Below are positions 8,171-15,221 of a stretch of DNA of 50,703 bases, one piece after another. A program made the position numbers and the translations under genes. This DNA comes from Maribacter sp. Lineage in GTDB: Bacteria > Bacteroidota > Bacteroidia > Flavobacteriales > Flavobacteriaceae. The DNA lies in the NCBI GenBank assembly GCA_020629415.1, contig JAHDDL010000028.1, positions 1-50,703 of the forward strand, written 5' to 3'. The notes beneath the pieces are model-generated. The model worked only from the letters and a program-made list of their open reading frames with translations. It made no database searches and had not been told where the DNA came from. The first letter of the stretch is position 1; each line of letters begins with the position of its first letter.

Positions 8171-8193
8171 CAATTTTCTCAAAAGAAATTATA

Positions 8194-8502
8194 TTATGCC
8201 GTTTCCCCTTCCCAATTCATGAATCCTCCTTGAAGGTTATATGTCTTATCAAAGCCTAAATTGTTCATAATTGCACATGCTTGACCACTTCTGGCACCTG
8301 ATCTACAATACACATAATAATTTTTTGTTTTATCAAGCTTCTCAAGCTCAGCTACAAATTCTTGACCTTTATATATATCAATATTAATTGCATTCGGTAT
8401 AATACCGTCCTCTACTTCTTCCTCTGTTCTTACATCTAGTATTACTGCATTAGAATCTTTCTCTAATTGCTCTTCCCAATCTTGTTGTGATAAATCTGCC
8501 AT
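8194..8502 (-). CDS. Rhodanese-like domain protein
   Basis: This single rhodanese domain has 102 residues: VILDVRTEEEVEDGIIPNAI (CH2A-like motif) and the active-site loop YCRSGARSG with the catalytic Cys at about residue 66. Small stand-alone rhodaneses carry persulfide sulfur between donors and acceptors. There is no signal peptide, so it is cytosolic. It is divergent from marR; a -7-like TATTTTTG is present on its own strand at 8524-8531. The physiological partner is unknown. Confidence 0.88.
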   Translation of the reverse strand: MADLSQQDWEEQLEKDSNAVILDVRTEEEVEDGIIPNAINIDIYKGQEFVAELEKLDKTKNYYVYCRSGARSGQACAIMNNLGFDKTYNLQGGFMNWEGETA

Positions 8503-8614
8503 TGTCTATAAAAATTTATGAAACAAAAATAATTGTTTTTTATTTATTTGGATAACTCTCAAGGATTTAACAAATAATTAATCTAAAGGACCTCTTAGTC
8601 ATTAAAAATAACCA

Positions 8615-8631
8615 TACATTTGTATATACAA
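8615..8631 (+). promoter_or_regulatory. Promoter -7 box with overlapping palindromic operator before marR
   Basis: A perfect -7 box TACATTTG (8615-8622) is overlapped by the 12-bp perfect palindrome TTGTATATACAA (8620-8631), 13 nt before the marR ATG. The -33 position is weak (TTAG rather than TTTG). Placement over the transcription start is what autorepression by a MarR-family dimer would need; that it is the operator is inference. Confidence 0.55.
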
Positions 8632-8644
8632 TTATTGTATCAAC

Positions 8645-9091
8645 ATGAATGTAGAAGAAATCATTAAAACAAACCAAAAGATGCCGTTAGAAAAACGGAC
8701 GCTTATTCATTTGGCATTGGTTATAAATAAAATTGACGAAGAAATAGCAACTGTCCTAAAACCTTTTGATATATCTATTCAACAATTTAATGTTTTAAGA
8801 ATTCTAAGGGGACAGAATGGAAAACCAGCTAATCTCTCTACTATTAATGATAGAATGGTTAAAAAAAGGAGCAATACAACCCGCTTGGTCGATAAACTAA
8901 TTCTCAAGGGTTTTGCTCAAAGAACCATCTGCTTAAATAACAGACGTAAGGTTGAAATTGTAATTACGGAAGGTGGTTTACATATTTTAAATGAAATTGA
9001 TGGAATACTTTTTGAAGCCGAGAAGAGAATACTTAAAGAATTTGACGAAATAGAGTTACACCAGCTCAATGAACTTCTAAATAAATTTTAA
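8645..9091 (+). CDS. MarR-family transcriptional regulator
   Basis: The 148-residue protein has a MarR-type winged helix: an N-terminal dimerisation helix, ISIQQFNVLRILRG, the recognition region NLSTINDRMVKKRSNTTRLV, and the wing (RTICLNNRRKVEIVITEGG), then a long C-terminal helix. MarR dimers usually repress their own operon and neighbouring enzymes until a small ligand or oxidant binds. It is followed after 10 nt by a nitroreductase-family gene and then yceI, its likely targets. A palindrome over its own promoter supports autoregulation. The ligand is not known; only one Cys (RTICLNN, in the wing) is present, so OhrR-like thiol sensing cannot be claimed. Confidence 0.88.
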   Translation: MNVEEIIKTNQKMPLEKRTLIHLALVINKIDEEIATVLKPFDISIQQFNVLRILRGQNGKPANLSTINDRMVKKRSNTTRLVDKLILKGFAQRTICLNNRRKVEIVITEGGLHILNEIDGILFEAEKRILKEFDEIELHQLNELLNKF

Positions 9092-9101
9092 ACTATTTTT
9101 A

Positions 9102-9737
9102 ATGAAAACTATATTAGACAATTTAAACTGGCGCTACGCCACTAAAAAATTCGATAGCACCAAGAAATTAAGCAATGAGAATTTAAACACATTATTAGAA
9201 GCCGCAAGGTTAACAGCTTCTTCATACGGTCTTCAGCCTTATCATATTTATGTTATTGAAAATGAGGAAATCAGAACTCGCCTAAGGAAAGTATCTTATG
9301 ACCAACCTCAAATAACGGATGCGTCCCATCTTATTGTTTTGGCCAACAAACCTACATTTAACGATACTTTTATAGATGATTATATAGAAAACATCATGGT
9401 AGTAAGGGGTTTATCCAAAGATGACCTCAAAGAATTTTCACAAACCATGAAATCTACATTATTGGACTTACCGGACGCTCAGAAAGGTGCATGGACTTCA
9501 AATCAAGCATACATTGTATTGGGTAATTTAATGACCGTAGCGGCAAATATGCAAATAGACGCTTGCCCTATGGAAGGTTTTGACAATGAACAGTACAATG
9601 AAATTTTAGGCCTCTCTGACATAGGTTTGAACGCTGCGGTAGTTTTAGCTGTAGGCTATAGATCTAAAGAGGACGAAACACAAAATCACCGCAAGGTAAG
9701 ATACTCTAAAGAGCAAATTATTACACATATTAATTAA
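9102..9737 (+). CDS. NAD(P)H-dependent oxidoreductase, nitroreductase family
   Basis: The 211-residue protein starts MKTILDNLNWRYATKKFD, a typical nitroreductase (NfsB/FMN-dependent) N-terminus where RYATK contacts FMN. It continues with TASSYGLQPYHIYVI, a conserved FMN/dimer segment, and ends with ACPMEGFDNEQYNEILGL and AVVLAVGYRS, also standard. These enzymes are FMN homodimers that reduce quinones, nitroaromatics or flavins using NAD(P)H. The gene is 10 nt after marR and probably regulated by it, in line with a role in electrophile or quinone stress. Length is normal. Confidence 0.9.
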   Translation: MKTILDNLNWRYATKKFDSTKKLSNENLNTLLEAARLTASSYGLQPYHIYVIENEEIRTRLRKVSYDQPQITDASHLIVLANKPTFNDTFIDDYIENIMVVRGLSKDDLKEFSQTMKSTLLDLPDAQKGAWTSNQAYIVLGNLMTVAANMQIDACPMEGFDNEQYNEILGLSDIGLNAAVVLAVGYRSKEDETQNHRKVRYSKEQIITHIN

Positions 9738-9762
9738 ACACAATCATTTTAAAATTAGACAC

Positions 9763-10344
9763 ATGAAAAAATCATTATTAAGTTTAGTATTCGTTGCCGT
9801 TTTCGGATTTACAGCAACAGCTTCAACCCCTATCGACTCTGAAAAAAAAGAGGTAAAGGTTAGCGAAAGTAAAGTAACTTGGAAAGGTTATAAGGTTACA
9901 GGATCTCACGAAGGTACCATCAATTTAAAATCCGGTCATTTGGAAATGAAAGGTAAAAAATTGATAGGAGGTGAATTTGTTATAGACATGACCTCTATTT
10001 CTTGCTCTGACCTACAGGCCGGGCAAGGTAAAGAGAAGTTAGAAGGTCATTTACAATCCGCAGATTTCTTTGGTGTTGAAAACAACCCGACTTCTAAATT
10101 GGTTTTCACATCCGTTAAGGCAATGAACGACAGCTCATATACGGTTACAGGAGATTTGACCATTAAAGGAATTACAAAACCCGTTACACTTGTTGTATCA
10201 ATGTTTGAAAACAAAGCTTCAGCGACCATGAAGGTAGATAGAACCAAATTTGATATTAAATATGGTTCAGGAAGCTTTTTTGACAACCTAGGCGATAAAG
10301 CCATCTATGATGATTTTGATCTTGTGGTAGACCTAGCACTATAA
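9763..10344 (+). CDS. YceI-family periplasmic lipid-binding protein
   Basis: The 193-residue protein has an N-terminal signal peptide (MKKSLLSLVFVAVFGFTATA). A YceI lipocalin-like beta-barrel follows: VTWKGYKVTGSHEGTI, GGEFVIDMTSISC, LEGHLQSADFFGVENNP, and the conserved GDLTIKGITKPVTL near residue 125-140. YceI proteins bind isoprenoid or other amphiphiles in a hydrophobic pocket and are often induced by stress or low pH. Together with marR and the nitroreductase it may form a stress operon of three genes; the terminator at 10376-10408 ends it. Confidence 0.9.
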   Translation: MKKSLLSLVFVAVFGFTATASTPIDSEKKEVKVSESKVTWKGYKVTGSHEGTINLKSGHLEMKGKKLIGGEFVIDMTSISCSDLQAGQGKEKLEGHLQSADFFGVENNPTSKLVFTSVKAMNDSSYTVTGDLTIKGITKPVTLVVSMFENKASATMKVDRTKFDIKYGSGSFFDNLGDKAIYDDFDLVVDLAL

Positions 10345-10375
10345 TCGTTTTAAAACAATCGAATTACAACAATTT

Positions 10376-10408
10376 AAAATCCCTTTGAGATATATTCAAA
10401 GGGATTTT
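10376..10408 (+). terminator. Rho-independent terminator after yceI
   Basis: A 13-bp perfect stem (10376-10388 with 10396-10408; core TCCCTTTGA / TCAAAGGGA) has a 7-nt loop and is followed by TTATTTTTG. It lies 31 nt after the yceI stop, insulating the trp promoter that starts 20 nt further on. Confidence 0.85.
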
Positions 10409-10427
10409 TATTTTTGATGATCTAAAG

Positions 10428-10458
10428 TTTGAAAGTTTAAATTTCCTTTTTATATTTG
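10428..10458 (+). promoter_or_regulatory. Promoter of the trp operon
   Basis: TTTG (10428-10431) and a perfect -7 box TATATTTG (10451-10458) are spaced by 19 nt, an ideal Bacteroidota primary promoter. The expected start point, 5-7 nt after the box, falls at or next to the ATG of the leader peptide at 10465, so the transcript is essentially leaderless. Confidence 0.85.
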
Positions 10459-10464
10459 AGCTCA

Positions 10465-10521
10465 ATGAAAAATTTAAACGTGAATACTTGGTGGTGGAGC
10501 AACTTACGAAAAACATCGTGA
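10465..10521 (+). CDS. trpL: trp operon leader peptide (18 aa, three consecutive Trp)
   Basis: This short ORF reads MKNLNVNTWWWSNLRKTS and stops at TGA. Three adjacent TGG codons (10489-10497) form the sensing element: when charged tRNA-Trp is scarce the ribosome stalls there. It lies between the trp promoter and an intrinsic terminator 30 nt after its stop, upstream of trpE, which is exactly the arrangement of ribosome-mediated attenuation. The peptide resembles trpL of enteric bacteria in logic, not in sequence. No Shine-Dalgarno is present and the predicted transcription start is at about the ATG, so it may be translated as a leaderless mRNA. It was found by eye from the Trp run; confidence is high. 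Confidence 0.88.
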   Translation: MKNLNVNTWWWSNLRKTS

Positions 10522-10550
10522 GCACAGCATCATTGTAGTAAAACTATATA

Positions 10551-10585
10551 AAGGCTTGTCATCACGACAAGCCTTCTTTATTTTA
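10551..10585 (+). terminator. trp attenuator (intrinsic terminator in the leader)
   Basis: A perfect 10-bp stem (AAGGCTTGTC 10551-10560; GACAAGCCTT 10566-10575) with loop ATCAC is followed by the U-rich CTTTATTTTA. It ends 12 nt before trpE. A competing antiterminator is not clear: the best pairing I see is TCGTGA (10516-10521, at the leader stop) with TCACGA (10562-10567), only 6 bp, which would open the top of the terminator. A fold calculation is needed for the alternative structure. Confidence 0.85.
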
Positions 10586-10596
10586 TAAAAGTATCT

Positions 10597-11994
10597 ATGA
10601 CCTATCAATTTAAGACCTATCATAAAAAAATTCTTGCCGACACGGTTACCCCGGTAAGTGTTTATCTAAAAATAAGAGACCGTTTTCCCAATAGTATACT
10701 TTTGGAAAGCAGCGACTACCATGCAAACAACAACAGTTTCTCATATATCTGTTGTAATCCTATTGCCTCTATTAAAGTAGAAAACGAAGTTATTACCAAG
10801 CAATATCCAGATGGTGTCAATGAAGAAATAAAAATTACACCACAAACTAACGTGGTAGATATTATAGATTCTTTTAGTAAAGCATTTAAAGCGGATGATA
10901 ATGACTATAAGTTTATTAACAATGGATTGTTTGGCTATATGGCCTATGACGCTGTTCGCTATTTTGAAGATATAGACATTTCCGTAAAAGATGACTCTGT
11001 TCAAATTCCAGATATTTACTATGCGGTTTATCAAAATATCATTGCTATCAATCATTATAAAAATGAAGCCTATCTATTTGCGCATTGTTACAATACCGAG
11101 AATAACATACCAGAATTAGAGCAACTTTTAAGTACCAGAAACTTCGCTACCTATAATTTTAAAATAGAAGGTGAAAGAAAATCAAATCTTGCAGATGCAG
11201 AATATAGGGAGCATGTAAAATTAGCTAAAAAGCATTGCCAACGTGGCGATGTATTTCAGCTGGTACTGAGCCGTCGTTTTTCACAAGGTTTTAAGGGCGA
11301 CGAGTTCAATGTGTATAGAGCATTACGTTCTGTAAATCCATCACCCTATTTGTTCTATTTTGATTATGGCGACTTTAAAATTTTTGGTAGTTCTCCAGAA
11401 GCTCAATTGATCGTTAGCGATGGTAAAGCTGAAATTCACCCAATTGCCGGCACTTTTAAAAGAACAGGTAATGATGAGCAAGATGCACAACTTGCAAAAG
11501 AATTGAAGACAGACGATAAGGAGAACAGTGAGCATGTAATGTTAGTAGATCTTGCGCGTAACGATCTTAGTAGAAACGGTAGTGTGGTACAGGTAGAAAA
11601 TTATAGGGAAGTGCAATTTTTCTCTCATGTAATTCACTTGGTCTCCAAGGTTACCGGAATGAAAAAAAGTGATATCCCTACCATGAAAGTGGTAGCCGAT
11701 ACTTTCCCTGCCGGTACCCTAAGTGGTGCACCTAAACACATGGCCATGCAACTTATTGAAAGATACGAGAAAACAAGTAGAGGATATTACGGCGGGGCTA
11801 TCGGTTTTATGGATTTTTCAGGCAATTTCAATCATGCCATTATGATTAGAACTTTTTTGAGCAAGAATCACCAATTACATTATCAAGCCGGTGCAGGATT
11901 GGTAGCTGCATCGAACCCAGAAAATGAATTACAAGAAACATACAATAAACTAGGTGCTTTGACCAAGGCACTGGAAATAGCTGAAGACATATAA
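10597..11994 (+). CDS. trpE: Anthranilate synthase component I
   Basis: The 465-residue enzyme converts chorismate (with ammonia from TrpG) to anthranilate, the first committed step of Trp synthesis. The N-terminal domain carries LLESSD (about 31-36), the motif around the feedback Trp site. The chorismate-binding domain has FGSSPEAQLIV, PIAGTFKRTG, HVMLVDLARNDLSRNG, FPAGTLSGAPKHMAMQLI and YYGGAIGFMDF. Length is normal for stand-alone TrpE, and the LLESSD motif suggests TrpE rather than PabB. It is the first structural gene after the attenuator. Feedback inhibition by Trp is expected from the retained motif. Confidence 0.96.
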   Translation: MTYQFKTYHKKILADTVTPVSVYLKIRDRFPNSILLESSDYHANNNSFSYICCNPIASIKVENEVITKQYPDGVNEEIKITPQTNVVDIIDSFSKAFKADDNDYKFINNGLFGYMAYDAVRYFEDIDISVKDDSVQIPDIYYAVYQNIIAINHYKNEAYLFAHCYNTENNIPELEQLLSTRNFATYNFKIEGERKSNLADAEYREHVKLAKKHCQRGDVFQLVLSRRFSQGFKGDEFNVYRALRSVNPSPYLFYFDYGDFKIFGSSPEAQLIVSDGKAEIHPIAGTFKRTGNDEQDAQLAKELKTDDKENSEHVMLVDLARNDLSRNGSVVQVENYREVQFFSHVIHLVSKVTGMKKSDIPTMKVVADTFPAGTLSGAPKHMAMQLIERYEKTSRGYYGGAIGFMDFSGNFNHAIMIRTFLSKNHQLHYQAGAGLVAASNPENELQETYNKLGALTKALEIAEDI

Positions 11995-12026
11995 AGCCTC
12001 CCCAACCCCTCCAAAAGAGGGGCTTT
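11993..12026 (+). repeat. Palindromic repeat, copy 1 (inverted), trpE-trpG junction
   Basis: Immediately after the trpE stop, CCCCTC (12006-12011) and GAGGGG (12017-12022) form a hairpin with flanking AAAGCC/GGCTTT arms that can pair instead. Read on the other strand it has the same plan as copies 2 and 3 (C-rich arm, T-rich loop, G-rich arm, TTGGGGAGG tail), so it is the same element in opposite orientation. There is no U-run after it, so it is unlikely to be a strong terminator. Confidence 0.65.
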
Positions 12027-12037
12027 AAAATGATATT

Positions 12038-12661
12038 ATGAGTAAAAATATAAAAATTGAAGAGCAACAAAATTCCTCCCCTTCGGGAAGGTCAGGTGGA
12101 GCTACTGTTTTAGTTATAGACAATTACGATAGTTTCACTTATAACCTAGTACATTATTTAGAGGAATTAGGTTGTGAAGTTATCGTAAAACGTAATGACC
12201 AACTTAAGTTAGAAGAGGTAGCTACTTTTAATAAAATTGTGCTATCCCCAGGACCTGGCATTCCTGATGAAGCCGGCCTGCTAAAACAAATTATCAAAGA
12301 ATACGCACCTACCAAAAGTATTTTTGGCGTCTGCCTAGGGCAACAGGCCATTGCCGAAGTATTTGGTGGTTCCTTAATAAACCTGGACAAAGTCTATCAC
12401 GGTATTGCCACAAGCATTAAAATAATTAAAGAGGATATCATTTTTGAAGGAATTCCAAATGAGATAGAGGTAGGCAGATACCATTCATGGGTAGTTGATT
12501 CTGATTTACCGGAAGTTTTGGAAGCAACTTCAGTAGATGAAAACGGACAGGTAATGTCTTTACGTCATAAAACCTATGATGTACGTGCCGTACAGTTTCA
12601 TCCAGAATCTGTTCTTACACCAAATGGAAAAAAAATGTTAGAGAATTGGCTACGCCCCTAG
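12038..12661 (+). CDS. trpG: Anthranilate synthase component II (glutamine amidotransferase)
   Basis: The class I glutamine amidotransferase supplies ammonia to TrpE. Catalytic triad: Cys in FGVCLGQQAIAEVFGG, and His and Glu in VQFHPESVLTPNG. The oxyanion motif SPGPGIPDEAG is present. The conserved core starts at VLVIDNYDSFTYNLV (about residue 24), but the frame begins 23 residues earlier with MSKNIKIEEQQNSSPSGRSG. The segment NSSPSGRSGG is translated from a palindromic repeat (12075-12099), and no ATG, GTG or TTG in frame lies nearer the core. The normal short TrpG N-terminus (a few residues before VLVIDNYD) therefore seems to have been replaced by repeat-derived sequence and a new start. 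The enzyme core is intact. Confidence 0.93.
   Translation: MSKNIKIEEQQNSSPSGRSGGATVLVIDNYDSFTYNLVHYLEELGCEVIVKRNDQLKLEEVATFNKIVLSPGPGIPDEAGLLKQIIKEYAPTKSIFGVCLGQQAIAEVFGGSLINLDKVYHGIATSIKIIKEDIIFEGIPNEIEVGRYHSWVVDSDLPEVLEATSVDENGQVMSLRHKTYDVRAVQFHPESVLTPNGKKMLENWLRP
12075..12099 (+). repeat. Palindromic repeat, copy 2, inside the trpG 5' coding end
   Basis: CCTCCCC (12075-12081), loop TTC, GGGAAGG (12085-12091), then TCAGGTGG. The 7-bp stem has one mismatch. It matches copy 3 in stem, loop and tail. It is translated in frame as SSPSGRSGG, making it a rare coding copy of an otherwise intergenic element. Confidence 0.75.
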
Positions 12662-12732
12662 CCCACAAAAGGAGAATCTAAAACAAATGACTGAAATTAA
12701 TACAAATAAAATTAAATAAGGAGACCTTTATT

Positions 12733-12760
12733 CTTCCCCTTTGGGGAGGTTAGGTGGGGC
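12733..12760 (+). repeat. Palindromic repeat, copy 3, trpG-trpD junction
   Basis: CTTCCCC (12733-12739), loop TTT, GGGGAGG (12743-12749), then TTAGGTGGGGC. It ends 2 nt before the trpD ATG, so its hairpin would sit right at the ribosome-loading region of trpD. Such elements look like the short interspersed palindromes common in flavobacterial genomes; that family link is from memory. Confidence 0.75.
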
Positions 12761-12762
12761 CT

Positions 12763-13758
12763 ATGAAAGAGACATTAAATAAACTTATAAATCACGAAAT
12801 ACTGTCAAAGGAAGATGCAAAACGTATTCTCGTGAATATTGCAAAAGGTGATTACAACACTAGTCAGATTGCGGCATTTTTAACCGTTTACATGATGCGT
12901 AGCATTACTATTGAAGAACTTGAAGGGTTTAGAGACGCACTATTAGATTTGTGTTTGGCGGTAGACTTATCGGCCTATAACCCTATTGATCTTTGTGGTA
13001 CGGGTGGTGACGGTAAAGATACCTTCAACATTTCTACCTTGGCTTCTTTTGTAACCGCAGGTGCAGGCGTAAAAGTTACCAAACATGGAAATTACGGTGT
13101 ATCATCTAAGTGTGGCAGTAGTAATGTAATGGAATTTTTAGGAATAAAATTCAGTAATGAATCAGACTTTTTAGAAAAATGTATTGATGAAGCCGGTATT
13201 TGTGTACTACACGCCCCGCTGTTTCACCCTGCTATGAAAAACGTAGCACCTATTCGTAAAGATTTAGCGGTAAAGACATTCTTCAATATGTTAGGTCCTA
13301 TGGTAAATCCTGCTTTTCCCAAAAACCAAATGGTAGGTGTTTTCAATTTAGAATTAGCTCGCATGTACGGATATCTGTATCAGAAAACCGATAAAAACTT
13401 TACTGTTCTTCATGCATTAGATGGATATGATGAAATTTCCCTTACAGGAAATACCAAAACCATTTCTAATCATACTGAAAGCATGCTAAAACCATCTGAT
13501 TTTGGTGTAAAGCAAATAAAGCAAAGCGATATTGTTGGCGGAGATTCTATAGATTCTTCGGCACAAATTTTCCTTAATGTTCTACAAGGTAAAGGTACAG
13601 AACCGCAAAACAATGTAGTGTGCGCCAATGCAGGTATTGCAATTGCTACGGTAAAGAACTTAACACCTCTTGAAGGTTTTGAAAAAGCCAAGGAATCTTT
13701 ATTAGGAGGACACGGACTAGCGGCATTGAAGAAAATACAAGAACTAAGCAAAAATTAA
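12763..13758 (+). CDS. trpD: Anthranilate phosphoribosyltransferase
   Basis: The 331-residue enzyme transfers phosphoribose from PRPP to anthranilate. Motifs: DLCGTGGDGKDTFNIST (PRPP and Mg site, about 78-94), KHGNYGVSSKCGSSNVMEFLG (glycine loop region; cited here in part), and FNMLGPMVNPAFP. The open frame could start with GTG at 12754, but that falls within the palindromic repeat. ATG at 12763 gives MKETLNKLINHEILSKEDAK, a normal family N-terminus, so it is preferred. About 100 nt separate it from trpG, holding the repeat and an AT-rich stretch without a gene. It is third in the trp order E-G-D-C-F-B-A. Confidence 0.95.
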   Translation: MKETLNKLINHEILSKEDAKRILVNIAKGDYNTSQIAAFLTVYMMRSITIEELEGFRDALLDLCLAVDLSAYNPIDLCGTGGDGKDTFNISTLASFVTAGAGVKVTKHGNYGVSSKCGSSNVMEFLGIKFSNESDFLEKCIDEAGICVLHAPLFHPAMKNVAPIRKDLAVKTFFNMLGPMVNPAFPKNQMVGVFNLELARMYGYLYQKTDKNFTVLHALDGYDEISLTGNTKTISNHTESMLKPSDFGVKQIKQSDIVGGDSIDSSAQIFLNVLQGKGTEPQNNVVCANAGIAIATVKNLTPLEGFEKAKESLLGGHGLAALKKIQELSKN

Positions 13759-13809
13759 GCATATTACTTCATACCTTGAAATGACGAGGTAATAAAGAAC
13801 ATATATTTC

Positions 13810-14589
13810 ATGAATATTCTAGATAAAATAGTAGCCGATAAACGCAAAGAGGTTGAATTGAAAAAATCAATCATTCCGGTGTCGCAATATGAAGCATCTG
13901 TACTTTTTAATCGAAAAACTAACTCTTTAGCTCAAGCACTTAAAAATAGTGATACGGGTATTATTGCTGAATTTAAACGTAGGTCTCCGTCTAAAGAAAG
14001 TATTAACCAGAACGCAAATGTTGGTCAGGTAGCAATGGGTTATGAAAAAGCAGGAGTTTGCGGAATGAGCGTACTAACAGATATTAAATATTTTGGTGGT
14101 GCTATCGAAGATTTAATTTTAGCACGTGCATCGGCTCAACTTCCATTATTGCGAAAAGAGTTTATTATTAGCGAATATCAAATAATTGAAGCGAAAGCAT
14201 ATGGTGCAGATGTTATTTTACTTATCGCAGCAATTCTAACAAAACAAGAAATAAAAACATATTCTGAACTAGCTAAAAGCTTAGGCTTAGATGTTTTATT
14301 AGAGGTACATAATGAACAAGAACTTCATAAATCTATAATGCCAAGCTTAGATATGTTAGGAGTTAACAACAGAAACCTAAAAACTTTCGAGGTTAGTTTA
14401 GATACTAGCAAATCCTTATCGAAGTTGATACCAGATGATTTCGTCAAAGTCTCTGAAAGCGGTATTAGTTCTATCGATGCCATTAAAGAACTAAAACCGT
14501 ATGGATATGAAGGTTTTTTAATTGGCGAGAATTTTATGAAAACGGATGACCCTGGTAAAAGCGCCATTGAATTCATTAAAAACCTTTAG
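13810..14589 (+). CDS. trpC: Indole-3-glycerol phosphate synthase
   Basis: This is a 259-residue (beta/alpha)8 enzyme that closes the ring of CdRP to indole-3-glycerol phosphate. Motifs follow the family order: MNILDKIVADKRKEVELKK at the start, AEFKRRSPSK (catalytic Lys), SVLTDIKYFGG, PLLRKEFIISEYQI (catalytic Lys), DVILLIAAIL, LLEVHNEQEL (catalytic Glu), GVNNRNLKTFEV, and SESGISS. It is monofunctional: TrpF is a separate gene 5 nt downstream, unlike the fused enteric TrpC-F. Confidence 0.96.
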   Translation: MNILDKIVADKRKEVELKKSIIPVSQYEASVLFNRKTNSLAQALKNSDTGIIAEFKRRSPSKESINQNANVGQVAMGYEKAGVCGMSVLTDIKYFGGAIEDLILARASAQLPLLRKEFIISEYQIIEAKAYGADVILLIAAILTKQEIKTYSELAKSLGLDVLLEVHNEQELHKSIMPSLDMLGVNNRNLKTFEVSLDTSKSLSKLIPDDFVKVSESGISSIDAIKELKPYGYEGFLIGENFMKTDDPGKSAIEFIKNL

Positions 14590-14594
14590 AAGTA

Positions 14595-15221
14595 ATGAAA
14601 CTTAAAATTTGCGGAATGAAGTTGAATACTTCCGAAGTCGCACAACTGCGACCAGACTATTTAGGCTTTATTTTCTGGGAACCTTCTTCTCGATTTTTTA
14701 AAGGTGAAATACCAGAACTTCCGCATACTATTAATAAAGTAGGTGTATTTGTTGATGCAGAGATTGATTATGTTAAAGACATGGTCAGCAAACATCAATT
14801 ACAAAGCTTACAATTACATGGACATGAGAGTCCTGAATATTGTACTAAAATTGCAAGTGAATTAAAAAAATTAAATCATAAAGTAGACATCATAAAAGTG
14901 TTCTCTATAAAAGACGAATTTAACTTTGAAGAATTGAAACCCTATGAAAATGTGTGCGACTATTTTCTCTTTGACACCAAAGGAAAACTACCTGGCGGTA
15001 ACGGATACACCTTTAATTGGTCTGTTTTAAAAAACTACCCATCTAACAAACCTTTCTTTTTAAGTGGTGGTATTGGTTTAAATAATCTGAACAAGATCAA
15101 TGAGTTTATGAAAACGCCTGAATCTAAATATTGCTATGCCATTGATGTGAATAGCTCTTTTGAAATAGAACCAGGATTAAAAAATATTGAAGAATTACAA
15201 AAGTTTAAAGAAGCGCTATGA
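14595..15221 (+). CDS. trpF: Phosphoribosylanthranilate isomerase
   Basis: The 208-residue (beta/alpha)8 enzyme isomerises PRA to CdRP. Seen: MKLKICGMK (catalytic Cys in KICGM), [47 protein letters not shown] (general acid Asp), FLSGGIG and [15 protein letters not shown] (phosphate-binding end). It lies 5 nt after trpC, and its end overlaps the trpB start by 4 nt (ATGA), pointing to translational coupling. Confidence 0.95.
   Translation: MKLKICGMKLNTSEVAQLRPDYLGFIFWEPSSRFFKGEIPELPHTINKVGVFVDAEIDYVKDMVSKHQLQSLQLHGHESPEYCTKIASELKKLNHKVDIIKVFSIKDEFNFEELKPYENVCDYFLFDTKGKLPGGNGYTFNWSVLKNYPSNKPFFLSGGIGLNNLNKINEFMKTPESKYCYAIDVNSSFEIEPGLKNIEELQKFKEAL

Noticed and set aside
12006-12022. Terminator between trpE and trpG
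   Set aside because: The hairpin has no U-run after it and shares the layout of the two other repeats; a strong stop here would cut the operon.
12687-12719. Ten-codon ORF (MTEINTNKIK) between trpG and trpD
   Set aside because: Too short, no Trp or other regulatory codon run and no structure after it that would suggest a second leader peptide.
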